Below are positions 10,473 to 19,228 of a stretch of 59,576 bases of DNA, piece after piece. Below the pieces are notes generated by a model. That model ran no database searches, had not been told where the DNA came from, and saw only the letters and a list, made by a program, of their open reading frames with translations. Each line of letters starts with the position of its first letter. Positions within the stretch are counted from its first letter, which is position 1. Source of the stretch: Chryseosolibacter indicum. GTDB taxonomy: Bacteria; Bacteroidota; Bacteroidia; Cytophagales; Cyclobacteriaceae. Position numbers and translations under genes: made by a program. Where the stretch lies: positions 1-59,576 of the forward strand of contig NZ_JAHESD010000031.1 of NCBI RefSeq assembly GCF_018598585.1, read 5' to 3'.

Positions 10473-11544
10473 TATGCATTCCGTTTACAAAACTTTTCTC
10501 GGTAGGTATTAGAATAGTAAATTTTGATCCGCCTTGAGATAGATTCTCCAGCGTTATTGATCCATTGTGTGCTTCAATAAATCCTTTTACGATGGAAAGA
10601 CCAAGTCCGGTTCCACCTGTTGGAGAACCTTTAAGTCTGTAGAACTTTTCAAACGCTCTGTGTATTTCATTCTCCCTAAATCCATTGCCATTATCGGTAA
10701 CGGATAACATGAGTTTATTATGAATACATTCTGCTTGAATAATTATCCGGGTGCCTTCAGGCGTATGTTGGGTAACATTAAGGATCAGGTTGAAGATGAC
10801 TTGTTCCATTAGTCCAAAATCGAGCTTGAACAATGGGAGCTGTTCCGATATTTCTACCGAAACGCTGTATTTCGCTAAATTAGAGTCAAGCCGTTGCAAT
10901 GTTTTATATACGAGGTCACTGATGTCACACCAGTCTTTCTTTATCTGGATAATACCAGATTCAAGCCTGGACATATTAAGGAGGTTCTCAACCTGTTGAT
11001 TTAGTCGTATAGCTGCAATAGAGATTTCGCTGATAAGCTCAACTTTGTCTTTTTCGGATAGCTGGTTAGAGTTGGCCTGTAGATTATCGGTAGAACCAAT
11101 AATTGTTGTAATAGGTGTTCTGAGTTCGTGTGATAATGAATTTAATAATGTATTGTAGAAGAGTACCGATTTCTCCTTTTCGTCTTTGTCTTGTATCGAT
11201 TTCTCCATCCGCCTGATTTTATTCGTTAATACGGCGTTGATCAATGCCACAATGAAATACATAAGGAGATGAAGTCGGTCTTCGGGCGTTCCTACGGTAA
11301 TTGTGAACCGCGGGGGTATAAAGAAGAAGTCCCAGATCAATGCACTGAGAAAAGCCGCCAACAACACAGGAACTATGTCAAGAAACATAGCCAGCACGGA
11401 AACGCCGACCAGAAACATAAAGGCAACTACTCGGTATCCAATAAAATGATGTAAGCAAAGAGCAATTACAGTAATACTAAGTACTACCGTAATTGTTATA
11501 ATGAACTGCTTTTGAGTATCCGTCTTGAAAAGGAATTGCTTCAC
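10465..11544 (-). CDS. KdpD-like sensor histidine kinase lacking the N-terminal KdpD/Usp domains
   Basis: The 359-residue membrane kinase has four closely packed helices (about residues 13-110, a DUF4118 module), a short coiled linker, HisKA with H139 in SLSHELRTP, and HATPase with N-box (LILNVTQHT) and G-boxes (DNGNGF, GGTGLGLSIV). These are the membrane and catalytic parts of KdpD. The cytoplasmic N-terminal KdpD sensor domain and the Usp-like domain of the long form (about 900 residues) are absent, and nothing upstream supplies them. It is the first gene of the kinase-regulator-kup operon. Confidence 0.83.
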   Translation of the reverse strand: MKQFLFKTDTQKQFIITITVVLSITVIALCLHHFIGYRVVAFMFLVGVSVLAMFLDIVPVLLAAFLSALIWDFFFIPPRFTITVGTPEDRLHLLMYFIVALINAVLTNKIRRMEKSIQDKDEKEKSVLFYNTLLNSLSHELRTPITTIIGSTDNLQANSNQLSEKDKVELISEISIAAIRLNQQVENLLNMSRLESGIIQIKKDWCDISDLVYKTLQRLDSNLAKYSVSVEISEQLPLFKLDFGLMEQVIFNLILNVTQHTPEGTRIIIQAECIHNKLMLSVTDNGNGFRENEIHRAFEKFYRLKGSPTGGTGLGLSIVKGFIEAHNGSITLENLSQGGSKFTILIPTEKSFVNGMHNE

Positions 11545-11578
11545 TTTGCCTTTTGATACCCAAAATTAATCTTTATGT

Positions 11579-11624
11579 TATAAAGATTTTATAAAGATCT
11601 GGATGCTTGTAAAGATTTATAAAG
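11579..11624 (-). promoter_or_regulatory. direct repeats, candidate KdpE-like operator of the kup operon
   Basis: Read on the minus strand, CTTTATAAATCTTTACA (11624-11608) is followed by TTTATAAAATCTTTATA (11595-11579). They are two near-identical T/A repeats starting about 80 and 50 bp before the kinase start. The T-rich form resembles the described E. coli KdpE site. The second repeat recurs exactly at 58741-58757. Confidence 0.5.
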
Positions 11625-11650
11625 CCCTATAATTTCCGTTCTGTCTGTTC

Positions 11651-12052
11651 TTAAAGAAAAACACTGCTGAATCGTCGTAATGCCTCTTCTGGCGTGTTTA
11701 CAAATACAATGCTGTTCCCTTTATTACTTTCGTAAATGAAATCTCGGAGACTCTTGCTTTCGTAAATTGTAAAGTCTCCAACGATAGCAAGTCGCCTTCG
11801 GTAAGTGGCAGCTTTCTGTAATATTTCCCCGGCAATCCCGGTCCTTAAATTAAAAAAGCCCTCATCGAAGTTCTCTTTATAAAGCACAATAGTATCTGAG
11901 GGCAGATTAAATACAACATCAAGAAATTGCTGCGCATCTCTTATAACGAGTGTTTTATCTGCTATTTCTACGATAGCTACTCCATTGAGTTCGTGAATCT
12001 GGTGTTGTGTTGTCATACTACTCGCTTCTTGTATAATTCCGTTATCCAGCAT
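11651..12052 (-). CDS. DUF4180 domain protein
   Basis: The 133-residue cytoplasmic protein matches the DUF4180 family from about residue 13 to the end. Characteristic pieces are IVLYKENFDEGFFNLRTG, AGEILQKAATYRRRLAIVGDF and the closing FVNTPEEALRRF. Family function is not established. ATG at 12052 is the longest start; an internal ATG at 12016 (MTTQHQ) fits the usual family N-terminus better. It lies between the kup operon and the operon at 12.3-15.6 kb and appears to be transcribed alone. Confidence 0.75.
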   Translation of the reverse strand: MLDNGIIQEASSMTTQHQIHELNGVAIVEIADKTLVIRDAQQFLDVVFNLPSDTIVLYKENFDEGFFNLRTGIAGEILQKAATYRRRLAIVGDFTIYESKSLRDFIYESNKGNSIVFVNTPEEALRRFSSVFL

Positions 12053-12148
12053 TTCTGTACTACGTGCACAGTTAACACCGTCTGTACAGTGTAGCTGGAT
12101 AATATCTTTAAATATTTAATGCATTTGATAAAGGGTATTAAAAACAAA

Positions 12149-12173
12149 AGCCCCGGACAAACTGCCCGGGGCT
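12149..12173 (-). terminator. intrinsic terminator of the MbnP operon
   Basis: A perfect 8-bp stem AGCCCCGG/CCGGGGCT has a 9-nt loop. On the minus strand it is followed by TTTTGTTTTTAA, so it ends the transcript that comes down from 15.6 kb. Confidence 0.8.
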
Positions 12174-12193
12174 CATGTTATTATTTATTTGAT

Positions 12194-12319
12194 TTATTGA
12201 TAACATTTTCTTCCAGGCCTGGTATACCATTTCTTATCGTAGATCTGCTGACAAGATTTATTCATGGACATGTTTAGACCGGATTTCATTACTCGTTTTT
12301 TGCAGTAACGGATAACCAT
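12194..12319 (-). CDS. possible small basic cysteine-containing protein
   Basis: This short frame (41 codons from ATG at 12319; a longer start at 12391 would overlap the preceding gene) ends 20 bp before the terminator. The product is basic, with cysteines at residues 6, 23 and 39, and ends TRPGRKCYQ. I recognise no family. Its position as last frame of the transcript, just ahead of the terminator, is the only support. Confidence 0.3.
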   Translation of the reverse strand: MVIRYCKKRVMKSGLNMSMNKSCQQIYDKKWYTRPGRKCYQ

Positions 12320-12353
12320 GGTGATAGTTTCATCTTTTATTAAAAAATTTAAG

Positions 12354-13256
12354 TCAGAACATAAAAGTAAGGTGAACCGAAACCCTGTCATTGGCAGTTA
12401 CCTTTTCACTAAATAACTTTTGTTTTCCAGGATGTGTATAGGAGATGCCAAAAGCGAAATTGCGATAATAAGATTCTACACCCATGTTGTAAAACATGGC
12501 CCATCCTCCGGTGTCTTCAAAGGGCTGGTTGTACTGCCTGTTGTCTTGAAAAGTTTCCATACTTACACCTGCATTTGGCATTATGGTAAACCCTCCTGTC
12601 GTGGGAACGTAGAATGCCGTTATGCTACTTCGCGTTGTATTTCCAAACCTGTATTTATCACGGTTCGTGGTGTTATAGTTATAGGTGAATTCGGTATTAA
12701 GGCCTGCTTTTTTATAACGCAATGTATAAATGATATTGAAGAGCAGGTCTGTACTTCCGGTGCCCAATTGAAAGTTTTGGTTTACTGTTAAGCCATCTTC
12801 AACTTTTTGAAACTGCCCTGTCGGGAGTTTAACTCCGCCACCAATGAGAAGATTGTGCTTCCATTGGGTATCCGCACTATCGTAAGTATTAATTAGGTTG
12901 TAATTGGCACTTATTACAATGTCGCCCAAGCCATTAAGATGTGTGATCTTATCGCCTTCTTTCCTTTCGTTAAAGTTAAAGGGCACAAATAGAAATACCT
13001 GCATTCTATTTACAGGATAGAATCTTCCCCATAGTTCAGTGCTTTGAAAAGTTTCATATGAATATGGGGCAAAATGTCCTTCTTCAAGTTGAGATACATA
13101 GGAGCGATATCGGTAGCGTATTCCTAAAAAGTTTTTTTGGAACTGCGGCAGAATTCCGTAATGATAGTTGGCAACGCCACATCCACAAGTATTACATGCA
13201 AAAACATCGGATGTAAAAGTGAGGATAATTATTGTTGTATAGATATATCTTTTCAT
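12354..13256 (-). CDS. outer-membrane beta-barrel protein with CxxCxC motif
   Basis: The 300-residue exported protein has a signal peptide ending near FACNTC. The mature protein therefore begins with CNTCGCG, a compact cysteine cluster that could bind metal. The rest alternates short hydrophobic and polar stretches and closes with VSVHLTFMF, typical of outer-membrane beta barrels; it matches the loose 'transporter' family often adjacent to MbnP genes. It is the last large gene of the operon, 2 bp after the di-heme peroxidase, so it may export or import the metal or substrate handled by MbnP (inference). Confidence 0.7.
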   Translation of the reverse strand: MKRYIYTTIIILTFTSDVFACNTCGCGVANYHYGILPQFQKNFLGIRYRYRSYVSQLEEGHFAPYSYETFQSTELWGRFYPVNRMQVFLFVPFNFNERKEGDKITHLNGLGDIVISANYNLINTYDSADTQWKHNLLIGGGVKLPTGQFQKVEDGLTVNQNFQLGTGSTDLLFNIIYTLRYKKAGLNTEFTYNYNTTNRDKYRFGNTTRSSITAFYVPTTGGFTIMPNAGVSMETFQDNRQYNQPFEDTGGWAMFYNMGVESYYRNFAFGISYTHPGKQKLFSEKVTANDRVSVHLTFMF

Positions 13257-13258
13257 AT

Positions 13259-14347
13259 TTAGAATTCAGAGAATTTTCTGTCACCTACATATTGTTCATC
13301 AGTTAAGGTCTTTAGAAAAGCAATTATATTTTGTTTTTCTGTAGCTGTAAGTTGAATACCTGGTTTCTCCTCAGATCGAAGAAGAGAATCGAGCGTGGGT
13401 GTCTCATGAACACCCGATGAATAGAAGTTAAGCACTTCTTCCAGTGTTTGAAGTTTGCCATTGTGCATATAAGGCGCAGTGTATTCCACGTTCCGCAAAC
13501 TGGGTACTTTAAACTTCCCCCGATCTTCAGGGTTAAGTGTTATCTCTTCGCGTCCGCTATCCCGGCCAAGGTCCGCAGGCGAGCTGAAACCATTATTACG
13601 ATACGTCTGGTCTGTAAAAAGATCAGTAGCATGGCACCCCGCGCATTTTTGCTTAAATAATTCCAGGCCTTTTAATTCTGACTCCGACAATGTAACGCCC
13701 CGTTCTTTGCGGATATACATATCGTAGGTACTGTTAGCCGAGATCATAGTTGCCAGAAATTGTGATAGCGCCTGAAGAAATTTAGTGCTTGTTATCTCTT
13801 CTGATTTGAATGCCGCCTTAAACATCTTTTTGTACGCTGCATCGTTTTCGAGTTTTGCCAGTATGTGGGGTACGTTCTCATCCATTTCAACGGCATTGGT
13901 AATTGCATTTAGTGCAACAAGGTCAAGGTTGTGAACGCCCCCATCCCAAAAGAATGTTTTGTAGAATAACAGGTTTTGAATGGGAAGGGAATTTCTTCTT
14001 CCAAGCTTATCGTCAATACCATGACTCACATCATGTCCATGATGTGTAAATGCAGTTTGCTGTTGGTGGCAGAATCCGCAAGAGATGGTGTTGTTCCTTG
14101 AAAGCCTTGTGTCGTAAAAAATCTTTTTCCCGAGTTCGATACCTTCTTGAGTAACAGGGTTACTTCCTAAATCATAAACGACAGGGGGAAAATTGGAGGG
14201 TAAATCAATCCTAACAGGTGCCGGATCTTTTATAACGTCCTCTTCATTCTGCTCGTCTTGAGTACAGGCTAAACAGGATATAAATAACATCGTCAATAAA
14301 CTGTTTACCATTACCTGCATTGCTCTTTTAGTTATGTACATGATCAT
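13259..14347 (-). CDS. di-heme cytochrome c peroxidase / MauG (MbnH-like)
   Basis: The 362-residue periplasmic protein has two c-type heme sites, CGFCH (90-94) and CAGCH (235-239), in the arrangement of bacterial cytochrome c peroxidases and MauG enzymes. It begins with a lipoprotein or signal segment; ATG at 14347 overlaps the mbnP-like gene by 20 bp, and ATG at 14320 (MQVMVNSLL) gives the cleaner signal peptide. Direct adjacency to an MbnP homologue suggests the MbnH role, in which a di-heme enzyme oxidises a tryptophan of MbnP (established for methanotroph MbnH). H2O2 removal is the alternative. Confidence 0.85.
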   Translation of the reverse strand: MIMYITKRAMQVMVNSLLTMLFISCLACTQDEQNEEDVIKDPAPVRIDLPSNFPPVVYDLGSNPVTQEGIELGKKIFYDTRLSRNNTISCGFCHQQQTAFTHHGHDVSHGIDDKLGRRNSLPIQNLLFYKTFFWDGGVHNLDLVALNAITNAVEMDENVPHILAKLENDAAYKKMFKAAFKSEEITSTKFLQALSQFLATMISANSTYDMYIRKERGVTLSESELKGLELFKQKCAGCHATDLFTDQTYRNNGFSSPADLGRDSGREEITLNPEDRGKFKVPSLRNVEYTAPYMHNGKLQTLEEVLNFYSSGVHETPTLDSLLRSEEKPGIQLTATEKQNIIAFLKTLTDEQYVGDRKFSEF

Positions 14348-15110
14348 ACTTAAACATGTTTACATAGTTAGCAGAAATGGTCTTTGAGAAATCAGCAAAC
14401 ATTACGTTAGGATGTTCCGCTATTGTTATTGAAGGAGTAAAAAATTGCAGTATGTCGACATGCAAGTGTAATTGGGGCACTTTGCCTGATTTAACCTCCG
14501 CCCTTGCACTACCCATGCTTATGGTTGCCTTACGGATATTATTAAGAGTAGGGGAGTTGTAGCCACCAAAGCCACCGATGTGGTAGTAGAATTTGTTTTC
14601 CTGGTCTGCAGGTGCTGAAGGAGATATGCCTTCCATCTTAAAGAAGATGTAGCCCGAGTTCCAGCTCCAGTACATGCCATCCTGCGGCTGGGCAGGATCA
14701 AGCACACCCGTTCTTTTGCTGATATCCATTGTGCTTCGTAATGAATCGACACCGATCGTGAATGTAACTTCATTGTAGCTGCCTGATGGTATGTTATTGA
14801 TTCTTACTTTTTGTGATTCAGGATCATCTTCAAGAATAAGAAAGTAACTCGAATCCTGTGGTACTTTAAATGCTTTTCCATTAATATCCCTGAGTTCAAT
14901 ATTCGAGATATAATAATGGAGCTTTGTAAGATTGAATGTTTCTCCGTTGGTGTTGATGTAGTCTTTATACAATTCCAGGTTTGTGTTGCCAACACGGTTG
15001 TCAAATTCAATCACAATAGATCCTTTCTCGCCAGGAGTGACGTCGTCATCACTGCAACTCATCATTAAAAATGATAGTAATATGATATTTATTAAATAAA
15101 TGGTTTTCAT
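14328..15110 (-). CDS. MbnP family copper-binding lipoprotein
   Basis: The 260-residue predicted lipoprotein has lipobox region FLMMSC at residues 14-19, followed by SDDD. MbnP hallmarks follow: GSIVIEFDNRVG near the start, LTKLHYYISNIEL in the middle, and MYWSWNSGYIFFKMEG. In characterised MbnP a tryptophan is converted to kynurenine to make a copper site, and the WSWNSGY segment is the region to examine. Co-transcribed with the di-heme enzyme downstream and a small secreted protein upstream. Likely job: periplasmic copper binding or delivery (inference from family). Confidence 0.85.
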   Translation of the reverse strand: MKTIYLINIILLSFLMMSCSDDDVTPGEKGSIVIEFDNRVGNTNLELYKDYINTNGETFNLTKLHYYISNIELRDINGKAFKVPQDSSYFLILEDDPESQKVRINNIPSGSYNEVTFTIGVDSLRSTMDISKRTGVLDPAQPQDGMYWSWNSGYIFFKMEGISPSAPADQENKFYYHIGGFGGYNSPTLNNIRKATISMGSARAEVKSGKVPQLHLHVDILQFFTPSITIAEHPNVMFADFSKTISANYVNMFKYDHVHN

Positions 15111-15222
15111 CGTTCTTGTTTTTTTGCGAATAAGGTATGGAAGACCTCAAAAGTTGAGGCAGTATGTACGTAATTCAGGTGCTTAGCACTGAATAGTACA
15201 GAAATTACTTAGGGATGCTTAC

Positions 15223-15603
15223 TTAAGCGGGAGGATGAAATATGGTAAGGATAGGGGGCGCATAGGCAACCTCTAACGAAATGGTATTGTGTTTTAATGG
15301 ATGTTCGTTCACCCGTGACGAGAAGGGTTTGTTCGAAGATTCAACGAAAAGAATAATTTCGTTCGCTGTCGGAAAATGAGCAGGAGGCATTTGCTTATCG
15401 TGGTCCGCGGCATCAGCAATGGTTAAGGGAGCCTGTTTAGAAAAATAATCACCATTACACATAGAAATAGGTACTTGGGTGATCAGGCCAATACTGTAAG
15501 CGATGTTATGCCGCTTATTATAAAGGTAGGAAAGAACGCCAAGCCTGCTAGCGCAATGTAGCACCATACTTAAAAGTATAAGCAAGCAAATAGCCCTTTT
15601 CAT
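15223..15603 (-). CDS. small exported protein, first gene of MbnP operon
   Basis: The 126-residue protein has a hydrophobic N-terminal segment (4-18) ending LHCAS, which could be a signal peptide or lipobox. Histidines are scattered (DHDKQMPPAHFP, HPLKHN), with a C-terminal PILTIFHPP. I recognise no named family, though short histidine-bearing secreted proteins sit upstream of MbnP genes in related genomes (recollection). It precedes mbnP by 112 bp on the same strand. A metal-related role is inference from context. Confidence 0.55.
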   Translation of the reverse strand: MKRAICLLILLSMVLHCASRLGVLSYLYNKRHNIAYSIGLITQVPISMCNGDYFSKQAPLTIADAADHDKQMPPAHFPTANEIILFVESSNKPFSSRVNEHPLKHNTISLEVAYAPPILTIFHPPA

Positions 15604-15805
15604 ATTCGCTGCAATTTAATGCGGAAGGTTAAGGTTTTGAATTGCTTGAGATTATTATTTTTTAAGGCGGATTTTATTCAATGTAATTTCGCTCGTCATT
15701 GTTAAGATAATTCCTCAAGAGGATTCAAAAGCGGATGATTTTTGGTAGAATATCGGGATGAACAGAAAGTATCCTGAAAAACAAAAGGGAGGAAGACAAA
15801 AATAA

Positions 15806-15835
15806 AATCCCCCAGAAACCGAATCCTGGAGGATT
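15806..15835 (-). terminator. candidate terminator, minus strand
   Basis: A 9-10 bp stem with one mismatch (15806-15815 with 15826-15835) is followed on the minus strand by TTTTATTTTTGTC. It could end the transcript of the membrane protein at 16160-16861. Confidence 0.45.
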
Positions 15836-15881
15836 ATTACCTGTTTTTGATCAGAAACAATGTAAGTTTAAGTGCAAATGC

Positions 15882-15912
15882 TTTCGAGGGTTAGAAAAAT
15901 ACACTTACTTTG
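15882..15912 (+). promoter_or_regulatory. candidate Bacteroidota promoter for the 15.9-kb RNA
   Basis: TTTC at 15882-15885 and TTACTTTG at 15905-15912 are separated by 19 bp. Each has one mismatch to the Bacteroidota -33 TTTG / -7 TAnnTTTG elements at the correct spacing. It predicts a start near 15918. Confidence 0.4.
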
Positions 15913-15917
15913 AACCA

Positions 15918-15995
15918 TAGTCCGTACGGTTTTTTAGAGAGGGTCTTTACCGTACAACTTAAGCAGTGGCATCAGATGGATGCGCTGCTTTTTTT
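15918..15995 (+). ncRNA. candidate small RNA, about 78 nt, two hairpins
   Basis: Between a plausible promoter and a strong terminator lies a short sequence without a reading frame. It begins with a hairpin whose 7-bp arms GTACGGT (15924-15930) and ACCGTAC (15949-15955) are perfectly complementary, followed by the terminator hairpin. No known RNA family is recognised. The rest of the 15604-16159 gap holds only the minus-strand hairpin at 15806. Confidence 0.4.
15961..15995 (+). terminator. intrinsic terminator of the candidate small RNA
   Basis: The two-part stem is AGCAG/CTGCT and GCATC/GATGC, and seven T residues follow directly on the plus strand. No plus-strand gene lies within 15 kb upstream, so it terminates something unannotated. 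Confidence 0.75.
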
Positions 15996-16159
15996 GTTTC
16001 TAATCTTTATCAAAGCTAGGGCTATTTGATAAGGCTATCAATACTCCTTTTTGAGTAATTTTAATCAACTATTGAAAAAATGGTGATTTAAGGACAAAAT
16101 GCTGGTTAAAAGGCACAATTTTTTTTTCAATAGGCCCTCCCGCCTGTAAATGGGAACAT

Positions 16160-16861
16160 TTATACTTCTTTCTTCAGGCTGTTGTAATAGAATAAAAAGG
16201 TGTTGATAAATAAAATAGAGCCAATCATCTGAAAAAGGCTTTCTCCGGTCTTTATCAACATAAGCAAAAGATTCAGCTTTCCTTCAACTACAAAATAATA
16301 GGTGCCGGCAAGTTCCAGAAAAACGGCACCAAAAAGAAAAAGTAAGGCAGCCACGGCAATCTGTCTTCTGACCTTCACAGCTATGCTGGATGAGTAAATT
16401 ATCACCTTTAAGATCAAAAATCCAAAAACGAGGAAGTAAGGAATTATCCACAAGTAGTGGGACAGCGCCCGCTGATCGTAACTCGCTATCCTGCCGAAAG
16501 TGCTCATTTTTATCCTAAAATGTAGATCAAACATGGCATCCACAGAGAAAAGAAGAAAAGTAATCCCAAGAAATTTCCAGAAAGCATGTTGTTGTGGCTT
16601 CAGTGATTGCATTCGCATGATTTTATAAAGGAAGTAAAGGCAGATCAACAAAAGACAGATTGAAAAGTAAAAGGGAATATTTAAGCGTTGATCAAAATAA
16701 AAATGCTTTGCAAACGAGTACGTATAGTCATGCGCTAGTTTAAAATAAATTATATGGAGATTAATGAAGAGCAGGGTAAGTGTAATGAAGGAAAGGCTCG
16801 CAGTCAATACGAAAGACTCTCCCCGAAATCTCATAGTATACGAATCTGATTTTTGAATCAT
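16160..16861 (-). CDS. integral membrane protein of unknown function
   Basis: The 233-residue protein has about six hydrophobic segments (near residues 16-35, 53-72, 88-107, 133-153, 165-185, 197-222) separated by short basic loops. There is no catalytic motif that I can identify and no family is recognised. It is a single gene between the candidate small RNA and prs, divergent from prs with a 250-bp gap. Confidence 0.6.
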   Translation of the reverse strand: MIQKSDSYTMRFRGESFVLTASLSFITLTLLFINLHIIYFKLAHDYTYSFAKHFYFDQRLNIPFYFSICLLLICLYFLYKIMRMQSLKPQQHAFWKFLGITFLLFSVDAMFDLHFRIKMSTFGRIASYDQRALSHYLWIIPYFLVFGFLILKVIIYSSSIAVKVRRQIAVAALLFLFGAVFLELAGTYYFVVEGKLNLLLMLIKTGESLFQMIGSILFINTFLFYYNSLKKEV

Positions 16862-17111
16862 TAAAATCTATTACCGGCTTAAAAGTTCTGTGACAGACAA
16901 GTAAACAGTCGTGCCAATGATACTCGTAAATTTCCTATTATCCAGTCTTACTTATCGATAACAGGAAGAATAAGTTTGCATGTCATGTAAAGATAAAATA
17001 ATCATTCTTGCATGTCCGCTGCGGCCAGAAATTAAATGCCATATTTGGTCTGTTATTTTTATTTAATGATATTAATTCGAGAGGTCGAAGAACCTCCTGT
17101 TAACGAACAAA

Positions 17112-18038
17112 ATGGAATCAAACATTAAGCTTTACGCTACCTCTACTGCATTAAATTTAGGTGAACAAATTGCTAATCATTTAGGGCAGCCTTTATATAA
17201 AATTCACGCAGAGAAATTTTCTGATGGTGAGTTGTTTGTTCGGTTTAATGAAAGTGTGAGGGGGCAGGTCTTGTTTATCATATCCAAGATAAATATGCCT
17301 TATGAAAATCTTTTTGAACTCATCCTTGCAGTAGATGCCGCACGCAGATCATCAGCAAAAGAGGTAGTACTCGTTATTCCTTACCTTCCTCACAGCAGGC
17401 AGGAACGTCGCGATGGTCAACGTACTTCTATAGCTTCCCGCATTGTTGCAGATATGATCCAATTAATGGGAGCTGATCGCATTATTACCTTGGAGCTTCA
17501 TACAAACGCTATCGAAGGTTTCTATAAAATTCCTGTCGACCCCCTGTCTTCTCACAGGCTTTTTGTTGAATCCATCAAGTCTTCCAACCTTGAAAACCTT
17601 TGTTTATGTAGTCCTGATTTCGGTGGAATAAAACGTTTAAAAGTTTACAAGCAATTCATTGAAGCAGATATGGCTGTTATTAACAAAGAACGGCTGAAGC
17701 CAAATCAGGTAGCACATATGGAGATTATTGGAGATGTAAAAGGTAAAAATGTAGTTATTATCGATGATCTTGTAGATACGGCAGGTACGCTCTGTAAAGC
17801 GGCAGATCTTTTAATGGAAGAAGGCGCCACTTCCGTTCAGGCTTACTGTACCCATGGTGTTCTGAGTGGCAGTGCATTAAACAATATTCAAAGATCTCAG
17901 CTGAAACACATCTGTATTTCAGACACGGTAAGAGACACATTGGATGATAGCAAGATTAAAATTGTGAGTTGTGCTCCGCTACTTGCGAAAGCGATAGAGA
18001 ATTTAATCAATAACAGAAGCTTAAGCCAGTTGGGTTGA
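17112..18038 (+). CDS. prs: ribose-phosphate pyrophosphokinase
   Basis: The enzyme makes PRPP from ribose-5-phosphate and ATP for nucleotide, histidine and tryptophan synthesis in the cytosol. The 308 residues match the family length. Motifs seen are FSDGELFVRFNESVRG (37-52), the flexible catalytic loop IPYLPHSRQERRDGQR (about 95-110), PDFGGIKR (about 172-179) and the PRPP-binding loop VVIIDDLVDTAGTLCKAA (about 215-232). Several positions depart from the canonical form (for example SRQERRDGQRTSIASR rather than SRQDRKDxPRxPI), so this may be a second, diverged copy. It is transcribed alone. Confidence 0.9.
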   Translation: MESNIKLYATSTALNLGEQIANHLGQPLYKIHAEKFSDGELFVRFNESVRGQVLFIISKINMPYENLFELILAVDAARRSSAKEVVLVIPYLPHSRQERRDGQRTSIASRIVADMIQLMGADRIITLELHTNAIEGFYKIPVDPLSSHRLFVESIKSSNLENLCLCSPDFGGIKRLKVYKQFIEADMAVINKERLKPNQVAHMEIIGDVKGKNVVIIDDLVDTAGTLCKAADLLMEEGATSVQAYCTHGVLSGSALNNIQRSQLKHICISDTVRDTLDDSKIKIVSCAPLLAKAIENLINNRSLSQLG

Positions 18039-18151
18039 TCCTAAGTATAATCGAAATGCTTTTAATGATATAGGGTTAGGTGACACTTAATCGCTCTGTT
18101 ATGCTATTGCATTCAAGTAACAACTGTTGTATCTTTTAATCAAAAGAACTT

Positions 18152-18490
18152 ATGGGCTACTTACCTTTTGTAATACATATAATTATTGTGGCGAGCGTAA
18201 TTATACTCAGTACTTGCTTATTAAAGAAACATTTAATGCAAGGATACCAGTATATTCAAAAAAGGTACTCGCACTTTACAATTGGCAGCATTAATCTCGT
18301 CCTCCTTTTTTATTTGATGACTGCATTTATCCTTATTCCTAAAAGTGCTGCGCATATAATCATTTATCTGGTTGAGCATAAGACACCTGATATGATACAA
18401 ACTTCTTATACTTCTGTACTCTACTCAAGCGCATTTGTTCTTTCCGTTTATATTCTGAGATGCTTTCCATTTGAAGCAAAAATTGGATGA
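18152..18490 (+). CDS. small membrane protein, unknown
   Basis: The 112-residue frame has three hydrophobic segments (about 5-23, 46-66, 86-103) and a basic loop KKHLMQGYQYIQKRYSH between the first two. It begins 113 bp after prs on the same strand. No family is recognised. The ATG and predicted topology are reasonable, but there is no further evidence of expression. Confidence 0.45.
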   Translation: MGYLPFVIHIIIVASVIILSTCLLKKHLMQGYQYIQKRYSHFTIGSINLVLLFYLMTAFILIPKSAAHIIIYLVEHKTPDMIQTSYTSVLYSSAFVLSVYILRCFPFEAKIG

Positions 18491-18685
18491 AGAATTAATA
18501 AAGCGTTGGAGCGGTTATTACCGTTATACTAGAGACTAAAACCAACATTGAATTGGTAGGATAAATTTTGTTAAACCATCATATGCCAACACCTATAGGA
18601 AGCTCTAAAGTACGAGGCTCTTCACCCGGGTAATTTTAGTTTAAAACCTGGTGAGATTTGAGAATAGAAAAAATCTTTGCAAAAA

Positions 18686-18901
18686 TTACTTCTCTCTCGA
18701 CGTATTGAAGTGAGTGCCGTATGAAATTTTATGATCTTTCAGAATTCCTAAAAAATCAAAAAGTTTTCCTGTGTGCGGACTGCAGATTAAGGCACCATCA
18801 ACTTCGTTTATCTGCGCCATAGCATGGAGAAGTTGCATGAGGTCTGCCTTACCCTTAAACTCAGCTTTAAAAATTGTAATGACTACATCCATGTGCGGCA
18901 A
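18686..18901 (-). CDS. small hypothetical cytosolic protein
   Basis: The 71-residue frame (or 68 residues from the second ATG, MDVVITIFKAEF) has alternating beta/alpha character: VVITIFKAEF, a helix ADLMQLLHAMAQI, then VDGALICSPHTGKLFDFLGIL. This pattern suggests a small folded domain rather than noise. No family is recognised. The neighbours are unrelated. Confidence 0.4.
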   Translation of the reverse strand: MPHMDVVITIFKAEFKGKADLMQLLHAMAQINEVDGALICSPHTGKLFDFLGILKDHKISYGTHFNTSREK

Positions 18902-19228
18902 AGTTTATCATAAAAGATATTCGGGCCAACAATAAGTTTTATTTTTTATGCCAGCGGTAGTTCAATTGTAGAAAAATGCCACAGTTATAATGATTGATTT
19001 AGGTTGTGAGTTTGATTTGAGAGCGAATCAGGGGGAGCCGCCATCTATACATCATTTTGCTGAAGCAAAAAGAAATGTCTCCCATTTAAACCTTTACACA
19101 TGGCTATTGTCTAAGGCCAACGAAACTGGCTGGGTGAATACATCCTTTGAAGTGGATTACAATCCCTTCAGATATCCAGTCTTCAGAAAATAGAACAGGC
19201 GAAACTGTACAATTGAAATTTCCTAAAA

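Noticed and set aside
18990-19193. 67-codon plus frame before the LytTR gene, possible receiver remnant
   Set aside because: Shows none of the receiver-domain motifs (acidic pair, DxxLP, lysine), so not evidence of a lost REC domain.
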